From Mariprofundus sp. (GTDB lineage: Bacteria; Pseudomonadota; Zetaproteobacteria; Mariprofundales; Mariprofundaceae): a stretch of 43,378 nucleotides of DNA. Below are positions 1-7,503 of this stretch, in pieces. The stretch lies in assembly GCA_030951045.1 (NCBI GenBank), contig JAUZQJ010000137.1:1-43378 (forward strand). Reading direction: 5' to 3'. Position numbers and translations under genes: made by a program. The notes under the pieces are model-generated. The model had not been told where the DNA came from. It ran no database searches and was given only the letters and a program-made list of their open reading frames with translations. The first letter of the stretch is position 1, and every line of letters begins with the position of its first letter.

Positions 1-2
1 TG

Positions 3-1382
3 CATAAGCAGCGTAATGGCACTGTATTCGCTGGCACTGTCAATGGTGAAAACCCATTCATTATGCAAGTGAAAACAACCGGATCGGCCACTGTGCTGGC
101 CCGTATTATTCATCTGGTTGAATCTGCTCAGGGCTCAAAAGCGCCTATTCAGCGCATAGCAGATCGAATTGCACCCTGGTTTGTAAGCAGCACGCTTCTA
201 CTTGCCGCCCTTACCTTTATCTATTGGTGGACAACACTCGACTTTAACACTGCCCTGCTATCTGCAACAGCCGTCCTCATTATCACCTGCCCCTGTGCCC
301 TAGGCTTAGCCACCCCAATGGCGATTGCCGTTAGCACTGCATTTGCTGCACGAAACGGCGTACTTGTACGCAATGGCGGAGCGCTGGAAGGCCTCTCAAA
401 AATCACCCATGTGGTATTGGATAAAACAGGCACGCTAACAACCGGCCAGATGCGTGTAACAGATACTTTGCTTGTAGATGAGCATGATACTGGAAACAGC
501 AAAGAACGCTTACTGCTGCTCGCAGGCGCAGTAGAACGAGGCTATTCCCACCCTATCTCTAAAGCAGTATGTGCCACAGTAGAAACAAAACGATTACATT
601 TCCTCGACTGCCAACATGCGCAACTATTGCCAGGCATGGGAGTCAGCGGAATGGTGGGTGGACAACAGGTATGGATTGGTAACCAGCGCTTAATGCAGCA
701 ACAAGACATTCATCTACCTGAAGCCATATCCACATCATGTAATCACATCGAATCCAGTATGGCCGTGCCAGTGCTGGTTGCAGTAGATGGTAAACTACTC
801 GGCATTCTTCGCATCGAAGATCAACTGCGGGACGAGGCCTTTGATCTTATCACTAATTTGAGCCAACACGGTCTTGGCATAACCCTGTTAAGCGGTGATT
901 CAAAAGCTGCTGCCAACCACTTGCAACAACGCTTATCAACGCATGCAAATGCTCCCATTCACGTGATTGCAGGCGTATTGCCTGAAGATAAAGCTAATCA
1001 TGTCCAAACCCTGCAAAAGAGTGGTCAACATATATTAATGGTCGGAGATGGCATCAATGATGCACCCGCATTAACGCAGGCCGATATCAGTATCGCCATG
1101 GGCAGTGGCACAGATGTGTCGATGGAATGTTCCGATATCGTATTGATGAGCAGTGATTTGAGTCGCATCGCCTGGGCACTTGATCTGGGTGACCGCACCA
1201 TCACCACCATCCATCAGAATCTAACCCTATCATTAGCTTATAATATCATGCTGGTCCCTGCTGCAATGGCGGCATGGGTAACACCACTATTCGCTGCGAT
1301 CGCCATGCCACTGAGTTCTCTGGTGGTCATTGGAAATGCCATCCTTATCAGACGGCATATGCGCAATAAAAGACCTGATTGA
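3..1382 (+). CDS. ccoI: Copper-transporting P1B-type ATPase, C-terminal part (CcoI/CopA type)
   Basis: This is the 3' part of a copper-exporting P-type ATPase. The frame is open to the window edge, so the N-terminal metal-binding domain, the first membrane helices and most of the actuator domain are missing. What can be seen is the ion-binding CPC motif in a membrane segment (nt 288-296), the phosphorylation motif DKTGT (from nt 420), the P1B-specific SHP motif and the hinge GDGINDAP (from nt 1044), followed by two C-terminal helices. CcoS and a TauE/SafE-type protein follow on the same strand. That is the usual setting of the cbb3 oxidase assembly ATPase CcoI (FixI), so I prefer CcoI to general CopA. 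The ATPase family is certain; the exact paralogue is inferred from context. Confidence 0.9.
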   Translation, partial: HKQRNGTVFAGTVNGENPFIMQVKTTGSATVLARIIHLVESAQGSKAPIQRIADRIAPWFVSSTLLLAALTFIYWWTTLDFNTALLSATAVLIITCPCALGLATPMAIAVSTAFAARNGVLVRNGGALEGLSKITHVVLDKTGTLTTGQMRVTDTLLVDEHDTGNSKERLLLLAGAVERGYSHPISKAVCATVETKRLHFLDCQHAQLLPGMGVSGMVGGQQVWIGNQRLMQQQDIHLPEAISTSCNHIESSMAVPVLVAVDGKLLGILRIEDQLRDEAFDLITNLSQHGLGITLLSGDSKAAANHLQQRLSTHANAPIHVIAGVLPEDKANHVQTLQKSGQHILMVGDGINDAPALTQADISIAMGSGTDVSMECSDIVLMSSDLSRIAWALDLGDRTITTIHQNLTLSLAYNIMLVPAAMAAWVTPLFAAIAMPLSSLVVIGNAILIRRHMRNKRPD

Positions 1383-1583
1383 TTACATCTTAGTCTCTTA
1401 CCGATCAAACCTTGTACAATACTTTTAGACTCGAAGAGTAAAGATAAAGTCGCATATTGGTTTACGCCTCTCTTTTACTTCGTCCCCTAGGGGATATTCT
1501 TTTGCATGGCAATTCACCTGATGCATTTGTGGCCAAGCCTTTGAATGTAATCTTTTTTGGTCCCAACTGTGTTGAAATTGGAC

Positions 1584-1630
1584 AAAAAAAGCCCCGACGT
1601 CATAAAGGGAGGGGGAATGACGCCGGAGCT
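1584..1630 (-). terminator. Rho-independent terminator of the cytochrome c gene
   Basis: Read on the minus strand just past the cytochrome stop codon, a 14-bp stem with two G-U pairs (arms 1617-1630 and 1590-1603) and a pyrimidine-rich 13-nt loop is followed by seven T residues (1584-1590). It is oriented to end the minus-strand transcript. Confidence 0.85.
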
Positions 1631-1644
1631 ATCTTGCTGTTGAT

Positions 1645-2025
1645 TTATTTAAGCGTATGTAAAAATGCAACTACCGCATCTGCTTTGGCATCACACTTCT
1701 TCTGGTTACCCATTTTAGTTTTAGCATGGTCATCACCAGACAACTTCTTGATCGCATCTTTAGATTTACACACCCAGGCCTTCATGTTCTCATCATCCCA
1801 GACCCAGTCACCTGCTTTCAATGACTTACTGTATTTTCCAAAATCTGTGCTACCTGCCTTACTACCCATAATGCCAAACAGGTTTGGACCAGTCTTATGT
1901 TTGCCACCTTGATCAAAGGTATGGCAATTCTTACACTTACTTTCAGGCCCAGCTAACGCTTCTCCAACAGCCATCCCACTTAACAATATTGCTGCAGCAC
2001 CAATCGCAATTACAGTTTTTTTCAT
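1645..2025 (-). CDS. Periplasmic class I c-type cytochrome (monohaem)
   Basis: A 126-residue electron carrier. The ATG at 2025 is chosen because AAGGAG lies 6 nt upstream; a longer start would add seven residues before the signal peptide. Residues 1-25 form a Sec signal peptide ending ALA. Haem is bound by CKNCH (residues 31-35) and the likely axial methionine is Met105 in KTKMGNQ. The GPNLFGIMG segment is typical of mitochondrial-like class I cytochromes c. Two extra cysteines, Cys86 and Cys111, flank the Met-ligand region and could form a disulfide. The gene is antisense to the neighbouring cbb3 assembly genes and has its own terminator. It probably carries electrons to a terminal oxidase, but its partner is not visible here. 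Confidence 0.92.
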   Translation of the reverse strand: MKKTVIAIGAAAILLSGMAVGEALAGPESKCKNCHTFDQGGKHKTGPNLFGIMGSKAGSTDFGKYSKSLKAGDWVWDDENMKAWVCKSKDAIKKLSGDDHAKTKMGNQKKCDAKADAVVAFLHTLK

Positions 2026-2148
2026 AACAATCTCCTTAACATACATTAGGAATGCATTTTAAAAGTGTACGTTAAGCCTGTCAATCATTTCTAATACTTA
2101 TTGCCGCCCACATCGATGATGATTACGATCACTGCAAACGGAGGAATC

Positions 2149-2355
2149 ATGAGTGTTATTTATGGTTTAATTCCTGGCATGATTCTGCTTGGCTTGGTCA
2201 GTGTGTTGGTATTCTTCTGGGCTGTAAAAAACGGCCAGTATGATGACATGGAAGGCCCTGCCCATCGCATTCTGGATGACGATGACATCAATCAAACACA
2301 AAACAACACAAGCTCAACAACAACCGACAAACCAGACAACTTCAAGCATGACTGA
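2149..2355 (+). CDS. ccoS: Cbb3-type cytochrome oxidase assembly protein CcoS
   Basis: A 68-residue single-helix membrane protein. The ATG at 2149 is chosen because GGAGG lies 4 nt upstream; an in-frame TTG 48 nt earlier has no such support. Residues 4-24 form the membrane segment, followed by the family pattern FFWAVKNGQYDDMEGPAHRI and an acidic tail. CcoS is needed to insert cofactors into the CcoN subunit of cbb3 oxidase. It overlaps the next gene by 8 nt and follows the CcoI-type ATPase, although a cytochrome gene on the other strand lies between. The structural oxidase genes are not in the window. Confidence 0.9.
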   Translation: MSVIYGLIPGMILLGLVSVLVFFWAVKNGQYDDMEGPAHRILDDDDINQTQNNTSSTTTDKPDNFKHD

Positions 2356-3022
2356 CACACTGCCATCGGCGCTGCTGCTGATGCTCTCTCTCGGTTTTAT
2401 GGGTAGCCTGCATTGCATTGGCATGTGCGGTGGACTGATCACAGCCGTAAGCATGAGTCAAAGCAAGACATGGTGGAATGGATTATTCATCTACCAATGC
2501 GGCCGCATAAGCACATATAGTCTGCTCGGTCTGTTGGTTGGATTCAGTGGTCTTGCTCTAAGCGCATTTGGCGGCGACTTGCTGCAACGTGCCTTAGCCA
2601 TATTAGCAGGCAGCTTAATGATTATTTTCGCCCTGAATCTGGCTGGCTGGTTACCGGATCCGTTACGTCGCTTCAGCACTTGGGCAAGTAGAAAAACTGG
2701 TTTGGCTCAACTGGCTCAGCGCGCCTCATCTCAGGCGCGCGCCAAAAGCTGGTATGCACTTGGTTTGGCCAATGGCCTGCTACCCTGTGGCCTCGTCTAT
2801 GCAGCTCTGTCGCTGACCTTAGCTTCAGGTAATCCGTACAAAGCGACCTTAATGATGTATGTGTTTGGTATAGGCACCATCCCGGCCATGATGTTCATCC
2901 CATCGGCACTACACAAAATGAGCCCATCCCTGCGCAACAACGCCATGCGCATCGCCGCAGCCATACTTATCATCATAGGCATCATCACTATCTCACGCAG
3001 CGGCATGATGATGCATCATTAA
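2348..3022 (+). CDS. Sulfite exporter TauE/SafE (UreH/DsbD-like) family membrane protein
   Basis: A 224-residue polytopic membrane protein. The start at 2348 overlaps ccoS by 8 nt; an earlier in-frame ATG would run deep into ccoS. The first helix carries GSLHCIGMCGG, the conserved cysteine motif of this subfamily, and a second conserved patch GLANGLLPCGLVY begins the second half, so the protein is an internal duplication. Members are regularly encoded beside ccoS, which points to copper handling or thiol chemistry during cbb3 oxidase assembly rather than sulfite export. The family is well supported; the transported substrate is unknown. The C-terminus ends in a short methionine/histidine tail. 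Confidence 0.85.
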   Translation: MTDTLPSALLLMLSLGFMGSLHCIGMCGGLITAVSMSQSKTWWNGLFIYQCGRISTYSLLGLLVGFSGLALSAFGGDLLQRALAILAGSLMIIFALNLAGWLPDPLRRFSTWASRKTGLAQLAQRASSQARAKSWYALGLANGLLPCGLVYAALSLTLASGNPYKATLMMYVFGIGTIPAMMFIPSALHKMSPSLRNNAMRIAAAILIIIGIITISRSGMMMHH

Positions 3023-3136
3023 ATGATGATTATTTGATCACTTAGACTCTTTATGAATCGAATTACTGGATGCGACCAGCCAATGACTATTCGCTATTAA
3101 ACAAGACATAGCTCAGCAATTATTTTATTCGCATGG

Positions 3137-3796
3137 TTACATCTTTAGATTAGAGAAGTGCAACTCAGGTGGTTCTTCCTTGCTAATCACAGCTTTCAGC
3201 CCAATCACATCATATTCATACTGATCCTGCCCCTCTCCAATAGAAACTATTCGATCCGGTTCTCCAAAACGAGCTTTCAGGTTTTCTGCTGTCACGTTCA
3301 GATTTGGAATCAGTGTCAGCTCTTTCACAATGGCATCATGCGCACTGGTAACATCATCAGGAGCCAGATTCATGCGTGCTACTTGATTGGGGTAGAGGCG
3401 CGGTACCGTGCCACGCATAGCAATCGCTTGTAGCTCACTATCTTCCACATCCAGCAACACCACCACTTTGGTATGATCTGCAATAGCCGGAAAAAAAGCT
3501 TCTAACTTCAGCCCTGCCTTGGCATGCCCCTCAGGATAGATATAGAGGGCCACATCACTTTTACTCTGCAGAATACCTTCCGTCTGAGTCAAACTACTAA
3601 CACCTAGCGTGACACCCAATACATGCAAATGACCTTGATCATCAACATGGGTGGTCACTGCCCCACTGCTCTGCTGGTACTGAGAGCTTGTCCATAAAAA
3701 AACAGCACCTGTAATAATACCTACAAGGAATAACATCCACAGCGCCATCTTATCACTGCGTTTTGATTCTGATCTGGCTTTCATTTCAGCGCTCAT
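3137..3796 (-). CDS. Membrane-anchored protein of unknown function
   Basis: A 219-residue protein I do not recognise. One membrane helix at about residues 17-36 follows a basic N-terminus, so the rest should face the periplasm. Near the end is a FGEPDRIVSI segment and a YEYDVIGLKA strand, resembling the small beta domain in which a lipid or assembly protein recognises a conserved GEP turn, but this is not enough to name a family. GAGAGG lies upstream of the ATG. It starts 18 nt after the srkA stop codon, so the two genes are probably co-transcribed. No terminator is evident downstream. Confidence 0.75.
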   Translation of the reverse strand: MSAEMKARSESKRSDKMALWMLFLVGIITGAVFLWTSSQYQQSSGAVTTHVDDQGHLHVLGVTLGVSSLTQTEGILQSKSDVALYIYPEGHAKAGLKLEAFFPAIADHTKVVVLLDVEDSELQAIAMRGTVPRLYPNQVARMNLAPDDVTSAHDAIVKELTLIPNLNVTAENLKARFGEPDRIVSIGEGQDQYEYDVIGLKAVISKEEPPELHFSNLKM

Positions 3797-3814
3797 TTAT
3801 TCCTCTCTCATAAC

Positions 3815-4828
3815 TTACTTGATCCATTGTAGTGGCGGCTCCTGCATGGCAGCCGCCTGCTCTTTAAGCGACAAGACATGATCCTGCCAAAAATTCTGTG
3901 TATTAAACCAGGGAAATGCACGTTGAAAAGCCGGATCATCCCAACGTTTAGCCAACCATGATGAATGATGAATGATTCGCAGTGTTCTCAAAGGCTCAAT
4001 CAGGGAGAGCTCGCGGCAATCAAAATCATGAAACTCACTATAGGCGCTCAAGATCGTATCCAGTGAACTACTCATTTGCGCACGATCACCGGAGAGAAAC
4101 ATCCATAAATCCTGTACTGCCGGCCCCATACGAGCGTCATCAAAATCAACAATATATGGAGAACCGTGTTTCCACAAAATATTGCCCGGATGGCCATCAC
4201 CATGCAGCCGGATATATTGGGGCTCAATATTTTCAAATGCCTGCTCAACGGCCTCCAGCACATCTTCTATCACCTTTTCATAGGCCGCTTCCAACTCCTT
4301 CGGTATGAATGCATGCTCCATAAGAAACTCATAGGCATCATCACCAAACGTATGCACATCCAAGGCAGGGCGATGTTCAAAGTCCGAAACCGCCCCTAAA
4401 GCATGAATGCGTGCAAAATAACGTCCAAGCTGCTCCAAATGTGTTTTGTTTTCGAGATTTGGTGCCCGACCAGCCTGCAGAGGGTAAAGCGAAAAGCGAT
4501 GGCCTTTATAGTGGTGCAGGCTCTTATCATCAACCAACAGTGGTGGCACAACCGGAATATCCAAAGATTCCAGTTCTAGCGTGAAATCATGCTCTTCAAT
4601 AATAGCATCATTCCGCCAACGATTGGGCCGATAAAACTTAGCAACGATAGACTCCCCATCTTCTATGCCAATCTGATACACCCTATTTTCATACGAATTA
4701 AGCCCCAGTTGATACCCGTCACATAGAAAACCAACACTTTCGATAGCCTGCAATACCTGCTCTGGCCCAAGGTCATAAAATGAGGCCGTTTGTTTGGAAG
4801 GCACCGTTGAAGAAGTCTCTGCTGTCAT
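3815..4828 (-). CDS. srkA: Stress response kinase A (SrkA/YihE), Ser/Thr protein kinase
   Basis: A 337-residue aminoglycoside-phosphotransferase-fold kinase, close to the usual 328 residues of SrkA. Visible parts are the ATP-lysine in IVAKFYRP (Lys64), the catalytic loop HGDGHPGNILW (209-219) and the metal-binding aspartate in VDFDDA (Asp228). In E. coli SrkA protects cells under stress, partly by counteracting the MazEF toxin system. E. coli yihE is linked to dsbA; here the partner is the membrane-anchored protein just downstream. Kinase family and key residues are clear; the cellular targets here are inferred. Confidence 0.92.
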   Translation of the reverse strand: MTAETSSTVPSKQTASFYDLGPEQVLQAIESVGFLCDGYQLGLNSYENRVYQIGIEDGESIVAKFYRPNRWRNDAIIEEHDFTLELESLDIPVVPPLLVDDKSLHHYKGHRFSLYPLQAGRAPNLENKTHLEQLGRYFARIHALGAVSDFEHRPALDVHTFGDDAYEFLMEHAFIPKELEAAYEKVIEDVLEAVEQAFENIEPQYIRLHGDGHPGNILWKHGSPYIVDFDDARMGPAVQDLWMFLSGDRAQMSSSLDTILSAYSEFHDFDCRELSLIEPLRTLRIIHHSSWLAKRWDDPAFQRAFPWFNTQNFWQDHVLSLKEQAAAMQEPPLQWIK

Positions 4829-4988
4829 GTCCGGCAGCGTATAGACAAATATAGAACTTGTCCGTTAGTTCTCTTTCAAGCGCTGTGATAGATGCATTCC
4901 ATAGCAAAAGCTAACAAGCAATCTATGCAGAAAATAACGATGTGACATGCATCACAGAGAAAATCGTGCATGCATTCATACTCCGCCG

Positions 4989-5831
4989 ATGCGAAAGATT
5001 TCATTCCACTCTCCAAGAGTCATTAAAGCTCTTATCACCGCCCTGATCTGGCTGACTGCGGCAGTCGTCATGTCTGCCTGCTCTACGCATACAAAGCCTG
5101 CTTCTGTCGAACAGCCTAAAGCCGTTGAAACCACCATCCCTGCGCCTGTTGTAAAAAAAGCAATCGTAAAACGTCCTGTGCACCAGAAAAAGAGTAATTT
5201 CTTTGCACTGATGAAACCCATTATCGTAGCTGAAAACAATAAAATTTCACAACAACGTCAACAGATCATGCAACTAAAGCATAAAAAAGTACTGAGTAAA
5301 GAAGATAGCGCGATCTTAGCAACATTATCCTCAATATATGGCATCACCATGCCTACCACTCCGGATCAAACATTCTGGAATAACCTGTTCAACCGCGTCA
5401 ATATCATTCCCGTTGAGCTAGCTCTGGTACAGGCAGCCAATGAATCCGCCTGGGGCACATCCCGTTTTGCCCGTGAAGGTAATAATTATTTTGGCCAATG
5501 GTGTTTTCAAAAAGGCTGCGGCATAGTGCCCAAACAGCGTGCTAAAGGCGCTGCACATGAAGTCAGATACTTTAAAAACAAGACCAAATCTGTGCGCGCC
5601 TACATGAAAAACATCAACTCATCCAGTGCCTATGCAAACTTGAGGACAATTCGCAGTAAACTGCAAAAACAGCAACAGCCTATTCAGGCAGAACTGTTAG
5701 CGAATGGACTAAAAAATTACTCCGAACGTGGCATGGCATACGTCAAAACGATTCAATCCATGATTCGCAAAAACCGTCCCATCATTGATCAGACAGAGCC
5801 AGTCACACTAGCTCAGGATGATGCCAGATAG
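4989..5831 (+). CDS. Bax-like N-acetylglucosaminidase lipoprotein
   Basis: About 280 residues. The ATG at 4989 gives a good lipoprotein signal (helix to VVMSAC, Cys31); an in-frame ATG 42 nt earlier would spoil it, and neither has a strong ribosome site. A lysine-rich linker follows the lipid anchor. The C-terminal half is a glucosaminidase domain with the catalytic glutamate in NESAWGTSRFA (about residue 152) and the NNYFGQWCF block, as in E. coli Bax and FlgJ-type enzymes. It probably cleaves or remodels peptidoglycan from the inner face of a membrane. The 3' end overlaps the convergent dnaQ gene by 29 nt. Confidence 0.85.
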   Translation: MRKISFHSPRVIKALITALIWLTAAVVMSACSTHTKPASVEQPKAVETTIPAPVVKKAIVKRPVHQKKSNFFALMKPIIVAENNKISQQRQQIMQLKHKKVLSKEDSAILATLSSIYGITMPTTPDQTFWNNLFNRVNIIPVELALVQAANESAWGTSRFAREGNNYFGQWCFQKGCGIVPKQRAKGAAHEVRYFKNKTKSVRAYMKNINSSSAYANLRTIRSKLQKQQQPIQAELLANGLKNYSERGMAYVKTIQSMIRKNRPIIDQTEPVTLAQDDAR

Positions 5832-6564
5832 ACTTGCCGCCACTCTCTTTATGAATGCGCTGCATCATAGAAATGTGCGCTTGATGTTCGTGATCTTCAA
5901 TCGTTAGCGGCTTTCGTTGCATCATACTGGCCGTCTCCGCCTGTTCATCACGACCGCGTGACTGCTCGGGCAACTGAACAAAGCTTGATGCCGGCAGACT
6001 GGGAATATCCATACCCAGTGAAAACTGACGACCACCAGTCATACCCAGATATACTTCGGCCAACAACTCCGAATCAAGTAACGCGCCATGCAGTTCACGG
6101 TGACCACGCTCTACATTGTATCGGTCACAAAGCACATCCAAATTATTTCTCTGGTTAGGATGTTTCTTACGCGCAAACGCCAGTGTATCAATGACCGGGA
6201 TACCCTGGATATTAGGCAAGCCGTGCAAACGCAGCTCATTCATGATGAAACCCAAATCGAATGAGGCATTATGAATAACCAGCGTTGCCCCCTCGATAAA
6301 ATCCAGAAACTGCTGCGCAATCTCTTTAAAAGTAGGTGCATTTTTGACTTTTTTATTATCAATACCGTGAATACGGACGACTTCCATGGGGATATCCCGT
6401 TCGGGATTAATATAGTGATGAAACACATGTTTATCACCGGATAGCACTTTTCGGTTAAGTACTTCAATAGCACCAATTTCAACCATGCGGTCACCCTTTA
6501 GCGGTGATAACCCGGTAGTTTCTGTATCCAGCATGATAAGTCGCATATCGGCATTATAACTCAC
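5803..6564 (-). CDS. dnaQ: DNA polymerase III epsilon subunit, 3'-5' proofreading exonuclease
   Basis: A 253-residue proofreading subunit. GTG at 6564 is preferred because AGGA lies 7 nt upstream; the ATG 18 nt later lacks one. ExoI (LDTETTG, 12-18), ExoII (HNASFDLGF, 98-106) and ExoIII (HGALLDSELLAEVY, 159-172) carry all DEDDh residues. Directly after the nuclease domain, MTGGRQFSLGM (175-185) matches the internal beta-clamp-binding motif of E. coli epsilon (MTGGQTSMAF), so clamp contact is likely kept. The C-terminal tail that binds the polymerase alpha subunit ends in KSIWHHPELV. rnhA, the common neighbour of dnaQ, is absent. Confidence 0.95.
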   Translation of the reverse strand: MSYNADMRLIMLDTETTGLSPLKGDRMVEIGAIEVLNRKVLSGDKHVFHHYINPERDIPMEVVRIHGIDNKKVKNAPTFKEIAQQFLDFIEGATLVIHNASFDLGFIMNELRLHGLPNIQGIPVIDTLAFARKKHPNQRNNLDVLCDRYNVERGHRELHGALLDSELLAEVYLGMTGGRQFSLGMDIPSLPASSFVQLPEQSRGRDEQAETASMMQRKPLTIEDHEHQAHISMMQRIHKESGGKSIWHHPELV

Positions 6565-6700
6565 AATATTTTCCTGCCAATGGGCAACATCTGATCAGCT
6601 GATGCGCTTTGATCACAAACCGCCATACAAGCAAACCCGATTACATTAGCACTGCTATTGGTAAGCCTTCTAAATAGGAGTTTCTTCCCTGGGTCAATCG

Positions 6701-7417
6701 TTAAGCTGGTTTGATTGCAAAGCCCAGATAATTGACCGATAAATCATCTGAAAGTGAAAAATGATCACTAAGCATGGCGTAACTCATACCGCGCAAATCC
6801 TTGATCTCCAGATCAGCTGCGCGCAGTGCACTGTTCATTTCCGATGGTTTGATGAATTTAGCATATTCATGGGTCCCTTTGGGCAACCAGCCGAGCACAT
6901 ATTCCGCTCCCAAAATGGCTTTTACATAAGAGACAGGATTACGATTTAATGTGGCAAAAAAGAAATGGCCACCGGGTTTAATCATGGAGGCACAGGCTGC
7001 CACCGTACGCGGCACATCCGGCACATGTTCAAGCACTTCCAGACACGTTACCGCATCATAATATTCAGCATGTGATTCAGCCCAAAGTTCAGCATCATTC
7101 TCAATATATTCAACTTCTACATCGGATTGCTCGGCATGCAGACGCGCTATATTTAATGCCTTAGGAGAGCGATCAATACCAGTCACGCTTGCACCACGTA
7201 CCGCCATGCCTTCAGCCAACAGACCTCCACCACAGCCCACATCGAGAACTTTCGCCTGCTTCATGTCCAGCTGACGTGCGATATAATCAAGCCTGAGTGG
7301 ATTGATGCGGTGTAGGGGTTTAAATTTGCCGGTGGGATCCCACCATTCCTCAGCCATGGCTTCGAACTTCGCAATTTCTTCCGCATCAAAATGTTGTGTC
7401 TGCATACGCGAAATCAT
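6701..7417 (-). CDS. ubiG: Ubiquinone biosynthesis O-methyltransferase UbiG
   Basis: A SAM-dependent enzyme that performs both O-methylations of the ubiquinone ring. The start is uncertain: ATG 7417 gives 238 residues, ATG 7405 gives 234 and a TTG at 7441 gives 246; none has a strong ribosome site. Family landmarks are EIAKFEAMAEEWWD, FKPLHRINPLRLDYI, the SAM loop VLDVGCGGGLLAEGMA, CLEVLEHV, and LNRNPVSY with GTHEYAKFIKPSE. It indicates an aerobic or microaerobic ubiquinone user. It shares the intergenic space with the divergent EAL-HDOD gene. Confidence 0.93.
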   Translation of the reverse strand: MISRMQTQHFDAEEIAKFEAMAEEWWDPTGKFKPLHRINPLRLDYIARQLDMKQAKVLDVGCGGGLLAEGMAVRGASVTGIDRSPKALNIARLHAEQSDVEVEYIENDAELWAESHAEYYDAVTCLEVLEHVPDVPRTVAACASMIKPGGHFFFATLNRNPVSYVKAILGAEYVLGWLPKGTHEYAKFIKPSEMNSALRAADLEIKDLRGMSYAMLSDHFSLSDDLSVNYLGFAIKPA

Positions 7418-7452
7418 GTCGATGCAACTCGCGCATGGCAAGAGCTGTTTGA

Positions 7453-7468
7453 TGGCATAATAATTGCT
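7453..7468 (+). promoter_or_regulatory. Candidate sigma-54 (-24/-12) promoter of the EAL-HDOD gene
   Basis: The sequence TGGCATAATAATTGCT matches the RpoN consensus TGGCACGN4TTGCW: TGGC and TTGC are exact and the GG-N10-GC spacing is correct. It lies 36 nt before the chosen start codon, which would leave a short leader containing the GGGAGA ribosome site. No activator site was identified. Confidence 0.6.
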
Positions 7469-7503
7469 TACCTATGCATATTGTTTTCCTTGGGAGATCC
7501 CGC

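Noticed and set aside
1457-1912. 151-codon plus-strand ORF
   Set aside because: It runs antisense through the cytochrome c gene and its terminator, and has no protein-like motif or ribosome site.
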